NCBI GenBank assembly: GCA_964410215.1
Contig: CAYPHA010000072.1
Span: forward strand, 1-21,946
DNA from: CAYPHA01 sp964410215
Lineage (GTDB): Bacteria; Calditrichota; Calditrichia; Calditrichales; CAYPHA01
Direction: 5' to 3'
DNA length: 21,946 nt
Of this stretch, positions 19,081-21,946 are shown one piece after another (position 1 is the stretch's first letter; each line of letters starts with the position of its first letter). The notes under the pieces are model-generated. The model did not search any database. It saw only the letters and a program-made list of their open reading frames with translations, and had not been told where the DNA came from. Both the position numbers and the translations under genes were made by a program.

Positions 19081-19222
19081 TGTCATCCTGAACAGTATTT
19101 TACACCCCCCTAGCCCCCGTCTGGCTGGTGCCGCCGGACAGGCCTTTGCTGAGGGGGAGCTCAGTTACTGGCACCTGCTTCCTGTTTCCTTGATCCTTGA
19201 GTCTTGATCCTTGAGCCTTCTT
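19081..19222. repeat. Mosaic: TGTCATCC remnant, C/G-tract repeat with nested insert, heptamer array
   Basis: TGTCATCCTGAACAG at 19081-19095. ACACCCCCCTAGCCCC and CTTTGCTGAGGGGGAG at 19102-19160 are split by a ~26-nt insert at 19117-19142 (CCGTCTGG...CGCCGGACAGG). Seven in-register 7-mers follow at 19174-19222 (CCTGCTT, CCTGTTT, CCTTGAT, CCTTGAG, TCTTGAT, CCTTGAG, CCTTCTT). Confidence 0.75.
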
Positions 19223-19256
19223 TACCCCCTTTCATAGATGGATGACATATATTAGC

Positions 19257-20126
19257 CTATTCAAATATGATGGTTTTATGGCCGTGAACGAGGATGCGGT
19301 GCTCGCTGTGACAGCGCAGGGCCCGGGCCAGGACGAGGCGTTCCAGGTCGCGGCCCTTGCGGATCAGGTCTTTCAGGGTATCCTTGTGGGATATGCGGGT
19401 GATGTCCTGTTCGATGATCGGTCCTTCATCGAGATCCTCGGTCACATAGTGGCTGCTGGCACCGATCAGTTTAACACCGCGTTGAAAAGCCTGTTTATAG
19501 GGATTGCCGCCGATGAAGGCCGGCAGGAAGGAATGATGTATATTGATGATCTGACTGGGAAAATGCTTCACAAAATCCGCAGAAAGAATCTGCATATACC
19601 GCGCCAGCACGATCGTATCTATTTTCCTCTCTTTTAAAAGGGACAGTTCCTTTTCTTCCTGATCCCGCTTATTTTCTTTGTCGATGGGAAAATGATAGTA
19701 TTCTATCCCCTGGCCTTCCGTAAACGATTGAAGATCGGGATGATTGGAGATCACCAGGGGGATGTCAATATTGAATTCGCCCAGGCTGTAACGCCAGAGG
19801 ATTTCCTGGATGCAGTGGGTGTATTTCGATACGAAGATCGCGACGCGCTGTTTTGCTTCCGAGAAGCGGATACTCCAGATCGCTTTGAATTCCCGCGCCA
19901 GGGGCCGGATCGCATCCTCCAGGTCCTCCGGCGGAATGGAGAAGTTTGACATATCCCAGGCCACGCGGATGAAGAACAGATTGTTTTCCGTATCGACGTG
20001 CTCGTCCAGGTCGATGATATTCCCACCCCGCTCGAAGATGAAATGGGAAATGCGCGACACCAGTCCGACGCGGTCGGGACAGGAGAGTAATAATATGGCG
20101 GTGAGTTGGTTTTCGTTTTCTTGCAT
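19257..20126 (-). CDS. purU: Formyltetrahydrofolate deformylase
   Basis: A 289-residue enzyme hydrolysing 10-formyl-tetrahydrofolate to formate and tetrahydrofolate, balancing one-carbon pools and feeding formate to purine synthesis. Residues ~8-85 are an ACT regulatory domain (ILLLSCPDRVGLVSRISHFI...GGNIIDLDEHVD). Residues ~92-289 form the formyltransferase-type catalytic domain, with the catalytic triad N195, H197 and D233 in INIHHSFLPAF and TEDLDEGPIIEQD. Length matches the family. Start: ATG at 20124-20126; the upstream stretch is a purine heptamer array with no clear Shine-Dalgarno except AGGAAAG-like sequence on the wrong strand, so initiation may rely on other features. The 3' end lies near a heptamer array. 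Confidence 0.96.
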   Translation of the reverse strand: MQENENQLTAILLLSCPDRVGLVSRISHFIFERGGNIIDLDEHVDTENNLFFIRVAWDMSNFSIPPEDLEDAIRPLAREFKAIWSIRFSEAKQRVAIFVSKYTHCIQEILWRYSLGEFNIDIPLVISNHPDLQSFTEGQGIEYYHFPIDKENKRDQEEKELSLLKERKIDTIVLARYMQILSADFVKHFPSQIINIHHSFLPAFIGGNPYKQAFQRGVKLIGASSHYVTEDLDEGPIIEQDITRISHKDTLKDLIRKGRDLERLVLARALRCHSEHRILVHGHKTIIFE

Positions 20127-20136
20127 GAGGAAAGAT

Positions 20137-20193
20137 AGAAAAGAAAAAGGAAAAAAGAAAAAAGAAAAAAGAGAAAAGAGAAAAGAGAAAAAG
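20137..20193. repeat. GAAAAAA-type heptamer array upstream of purU
   Basis: G at 20143, 20150, 20157, 20164, 20171, 20178 and 20185: seven exactly 7-nt steps. It lies 11 nt upstream of the purU start. It is part of the 335-nt gene-free spacer 20127-20461, which also contains the hairpin repeat and the abiE-like promoter. Confidence 0.88.
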
Positions 20194-20242
20194 TAAGGTG
20201 TCAGATAAATAAAGGATTCAGCGTATTAGAAGTAAGTTCAAT

Positions 20243-20320
20243 TAACCGCGAAGCGGTTATATTATTGTAGCATGTGAAAATCAAATATGATTTCGTTACA
20301 CCGTAGGTGTTATATTTTTT
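20243..20320 (+). repeat. Bipartite hairpin repeat, second full copy
   Basis: TAACCGC-GAA-GCGGTTA (20243-20259) plus TATTATTGTAGCA, then ACACC-GTA-GGTGT (20298-20310) plus TATATTTTTT. In this copy the right module forms a perfect 5-bp hairpin, analogous to the left module. Confidence 0.78.
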
Positions 20321-20420
20321 CATCACCCATCCATCCAATTTCTGAGTTCTGGATTGCCTTGCTGATGAAACCATGATATTTCAATCTGATAAAAAATTTT
20401 TGGAAAACCAGCCAAAATCT

Positions 20421-20460
20421 AAGTATATTTAATTAACAATTATATTAACTATTTATACTT
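20421..20460 (+). promoter_or_regulatory. Operator-like inverted repeat before the AbiE-type module
   Basis: AAGTATA (20421-20427) and TATACTT (20454-20460) are perfect 7-bp inverted arms around a very AT-rich 26-nt centre, ending right at the start codon. AbiEi antitoxins repress by binding inverted repeats upstream, so this is a candidate site. Confidence 0.4.
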
Positions 20461-20461
20461 T

Positions 20462-21049
20462 ATGAATGTTTTAAAATTAAGTGAAATCGATAAGAATTAT
20501 TTTGATCATCACGAAATTGCCCGGGTATTGGGCATAAAGCCTGAATCAGCCCGGGTATTGGCAAATCGTTACGTAAAACGAAACATATTAATCCGGGCCA
20601 AGCGTGATTTATATATCCTTCGGGAAAAGTGGCACCAATTCAGCCGCGAACAGCGCTTTGAAATCGCCAATCTTCTGCAGGTTCCTTCTTATATCTCACT
20701 TCTGACAGCCCTTGATTACTATGAAATCAGTTCTCAAATGCAACAGGATTACATCGAATCAGTCTGTCTGAAACGAACCAGGGAATTTAATGTTAACAAT
20801 ACGTTATTCAACTTTTTACGTTTAGCTCCGTCTCTATATGGTAATTTCATAAAAATGGATACTATTTTTATTGCCCGTGCTGAAAAAGCGCTTCTGGATG
20901 CATTTTATTTAATGTCGCTCGGCCGCTATCGTCTGGATATTTCTTCTATCGACTGGAACAAACTAAATATGGATCTACTCAGAGAAATTACCAATCAATT
21001 TCCCGTCCGAACCCAAAATCTGATGAGACGTTATGGATACGTTTCGTAA
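20462..21049 (+). CDS. AbiEi-like type IV antitoxin
   Basis: A 195-residue protein. The N-terminal ~60 residues form a winged-helix DNA-binding domain (YFDHHEIARVLGIKPESARVLANRYVKRNILIRAKRDLYILRE). The rest corresponds to the AbiEi/transcriptional-regulator C-terminal domain, with the family-like stretches IANLLQVPSYISLLTALDYYEI and FIARAEKALLDAFYL. In type IV systems the antitoxin represses its operon and counters the toxin without direct binding. The start is ATG 20462, preceded by an AT-rich leader without a clear Shine-Dalgarno. It overlaps the next gene by 17 nt, the usual bicistronic arrangement. The base composition is more AT-rich than the housekeeping genes, as expected for a horizontally moving defence module. 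Confidence 0.86.
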   Translation: MNVLKLSEIDKNYFDHHEIARVLGIKPESARVLANRYVKRNILIRAKRDLYILREKWHQFSREQRFEIANLLQVPSYISLLTALDYYEISSQMQQDYIESVCLKRTREFNVNNTLFNFLRLAPSLYGNFIKMDTIFIARAEKALLDAFYLMSLGRYRLDISSIDWNKLNMDLLREITNQFPVRTQNLMRRYGYVS

Positions 21050-21689
21050 ACATGAACAGTTTGAGATTGAGGTTCTGGACCTCTTGAAAACCAACCGGTT
21101 CTCTAACCCGTTGGTTTTTGGCGGAGGTACGATGCTACGTCTATGTCATGATCTTCCCCGCTACTCGGCCGATCTCGATTTCTGGTTTCTGAAAGACATC
21201 GGGTATACAGCCTATTTTAATAAGATCCGTGATTTCCTGAAGTTGCATTATGAGCTGACTGACGCTCATATTAAGATCAATACACTATTATTGGAAATCA
21301 GATCCCGGAACTATCCACGCAGGCTGAAGATTGAAATTCGTAAAAACAATAAAGAACAGGATTATCAGGATAAAATTGCTTTCTCCAAATACGCCACAAA
21401 ACAAGTGGTTTTAAAAACGCATACCTTGAATCAAACATTGAGAAATAAAATCGACGCTCTTGTGAATAGAAAAGAGATACGTGATGGCTTTGATCTAGAA
21501 TTTATCTTACGAAAAGGTATACCCTTGCCGACATTATCCGTTAAAACAAAATCAGAAATTCTGAAAACGATTGACCGATTTACAGAGAGGGATTTCCGGG
21601 TTACCCTTGGGTCCACATTGGAAAGTGAAATGCGGGAATATTATACGTTGAACCGATTTGACTATTTAAAAAGCATGGTAGGGATATAG
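21033..21689 (+). CDS. AbiEii-like nucleotidyltransferase toxin
   Basis: A 218-residue protein of the AbiEii/AbiGii toxin family, with a nucleotidyltransferase fold. The signature VFGGGTMLRLCHDLPRYSADLDFWF carries GGGT (30-33) and the metal-binding D47-x-D49. A possible third acidic residue lies in LKIEIRK (E101). The conserved helical segment NKIDALVNRKEIRDGFDLEFIL (about 135-157) completes the family pattern. Such toxins are thought to modify nucleic acid (for relatives, tRNA acceptor ends) and cause bacteriostasis or phage abortive infection; the target here is not known. The start at 21033 overlaps the antitoxin gene by 17 nt. Confidence 0.88.
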   Translation: MDTFRKHEQFEIEVLDLLKTNRFSNPLVFGGGTMLRLCHDLPRYSADLDFWFLKDIGYTAYFNKIRDFLKLHYELTDAHIKINTLLLEIRSRNYPRRLKIEIRKNNKEQDYQDKIAFSKYATKQVVLKTHTLNQTLRNKIDALVNRKEIRDGFDLEFILRKGIPLPTLSVKTKSEILKTIDRFTERDFRVTLGSTLESEMREYYTLNRFDYLKSMVGI

Positions 21690-21706
21690 GAGGGGAGCGG
21701 GGTGGG

Positions 21707-21747
21707 CACGTTCATATCCACACGTGCAAAGATCCCAGGGGATGACA
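21707..21747 (-). repeat. 35-bp repeat, inverted longer copy
   Basis: Reverse complement reads TGTCATCCCCTGGGATCTTT, then G, CACGTGTGGATATGAACGTG. The 3' end is a few bases longer than in the copies at 900 and 14319. Confidence 0.65.
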
Positions 21748-21766
21748 AAAAAGAACCCAGATGGCA

Positions 21767-21885
21767 GAGCTCAGAACTCAGAAAGTGTCATCCCGGGTCT
21801 GCATTCGCTCCTGTCCGGCGGCGTAAGCCTGACGGAGTTGCTCATTCCGCCCGGGATGACAGTCTTAGTTCTGGGTTCTGGGCTC
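21767..21885. repeat. Composite palindromic repeat with heptamer arms and nested insert
   Basis: Left arm GAGCTCA, GAACTCA, GAAAG. The core at 21786-21861 has only the right-type half, interrupted at 21810-21840 by CCTGTCCGGCGGCGTAAGCC plus TGACGGAGTTG. Right arm TTAGTTC, TGGGTTC, TGGGCTC. Compare 11865-12029, which lacks the insert. Confidence 0.82.
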
Positions 21886-21891
21886 TTACTT

Positions 21892-21930
21892 ACATCCCCC
21901 CAACCCCCTGATTTATACTAATCAAGTCTT
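21892..21930. repeat. C-tract repeat with short inverted tail
   Basis: CATCCCCCCAACCCCCTGAT, then TTATACTAATCAAG; a left-hand fragment of the C/G-tract family. The remainder to the window end (21931-21946) shows nothing. Confidence 0.45.
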
Positions 21931-21946
21931 TTTTATTAACAGATGT

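Noticed and set aside
20137..20193. Purine-rich tract as a ribosome-binding or promoter element for purU
   Set aside because: On the coding strand of purU the tract is pyrimidine-rich (CTTTTTT), so it cannot act as a Shine-Dalgarno sequence; it is better explained as a heptamer repeat.

Overview
The window looks like a piece of a draft genome, probably metagenome-assembled, from a Gram-negative bacterium of the FCB superphylum (Bacteroidota, Calditrichota, Neomarinimicrobiota, KSB1 and relatives). This is inferred from a PorV/PorQ-family outer-membrane protein next to a secreted protein with a type IX (T9SS) C-terminal sorting domain. A PEP-CTERM protein and an exosortase-associated type of polysaccharide deacetylase are also present. 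Phylum-level placement is not possible from this window alone. A 100-N scaffold gap lies at 8250-8349.

Layout. 1-848 is the 3' part of a glutamate dehydrogenase. 1079-3095 (minus) holds a YjbQ-family protein, a single-domain response regulator with a C-terminal membrane helix, and an AraC-type regulator. 3316-5749 (minus) holds the T9SS cargo-like protein and the PorV/PorQ-like barrel, whose genes overlap. 5984-10773 (minus) is an envelope-polysaccharide region: polysaccharide deacetylase, rfbC, a GIY-YIG protein, rfbA and rfbB (dTDP-sugar synthesis; no rfbD in the window). 12305-16683 (minus) holds asnB, an AMP-forming acyl-CoA ligase and a small Asn-rich PEP-CTERM protein. 16912-18177 (plus) is a DUF4105 membrane protein and 19257-20126 (minus) is purU. 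Three toxin-antitoxin modules lie on the plus strand among mostly minus-strand genes: mazEF (11285-11865), CopG-like/MazF-like (18507-19069) and AbiEi/AbiEii-like (20462-21689).

The most striking content is the repeat DNA between and inside genes. Almost every spacer is a mosaic of several families: (i) arrays of degenerate 7-bp units (GATTAAA, GAACTCT, CAAGGTT, TTTTGTA, GAAAAAA, CAGTCAC types) that keep a strict 7-nt register, sometimes across a switch of family; (ii) 8- and 9-bp arrays; (iii) a ~108-bp double palindrome beginning TGTCATCC and ending GGATGACA; (iv) a ~35-bp relative; (v) CCGCGAAGCGG hairpins; (vi) C/G-tract repeats. A ~25-31-bp insert ending CGCCGGACAGG is nested inside other repeats. 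Repeats abut or supply stop codons, encode part of a predicted signal peptide, and are carried in frame at three places in RfbB.

Functionally, the secretion and envelope genes (PorV-like, T9SS cargo, PEP-CTERM, deacetylase, rfb genes) suggest a bacterium with a decorated surface and two C-terminal sorting systems, although neither the T9SS translocon nor an exosortase is encoded here. No tRNA, rRNA, CRISPR array or intact insertion sequence was seen.
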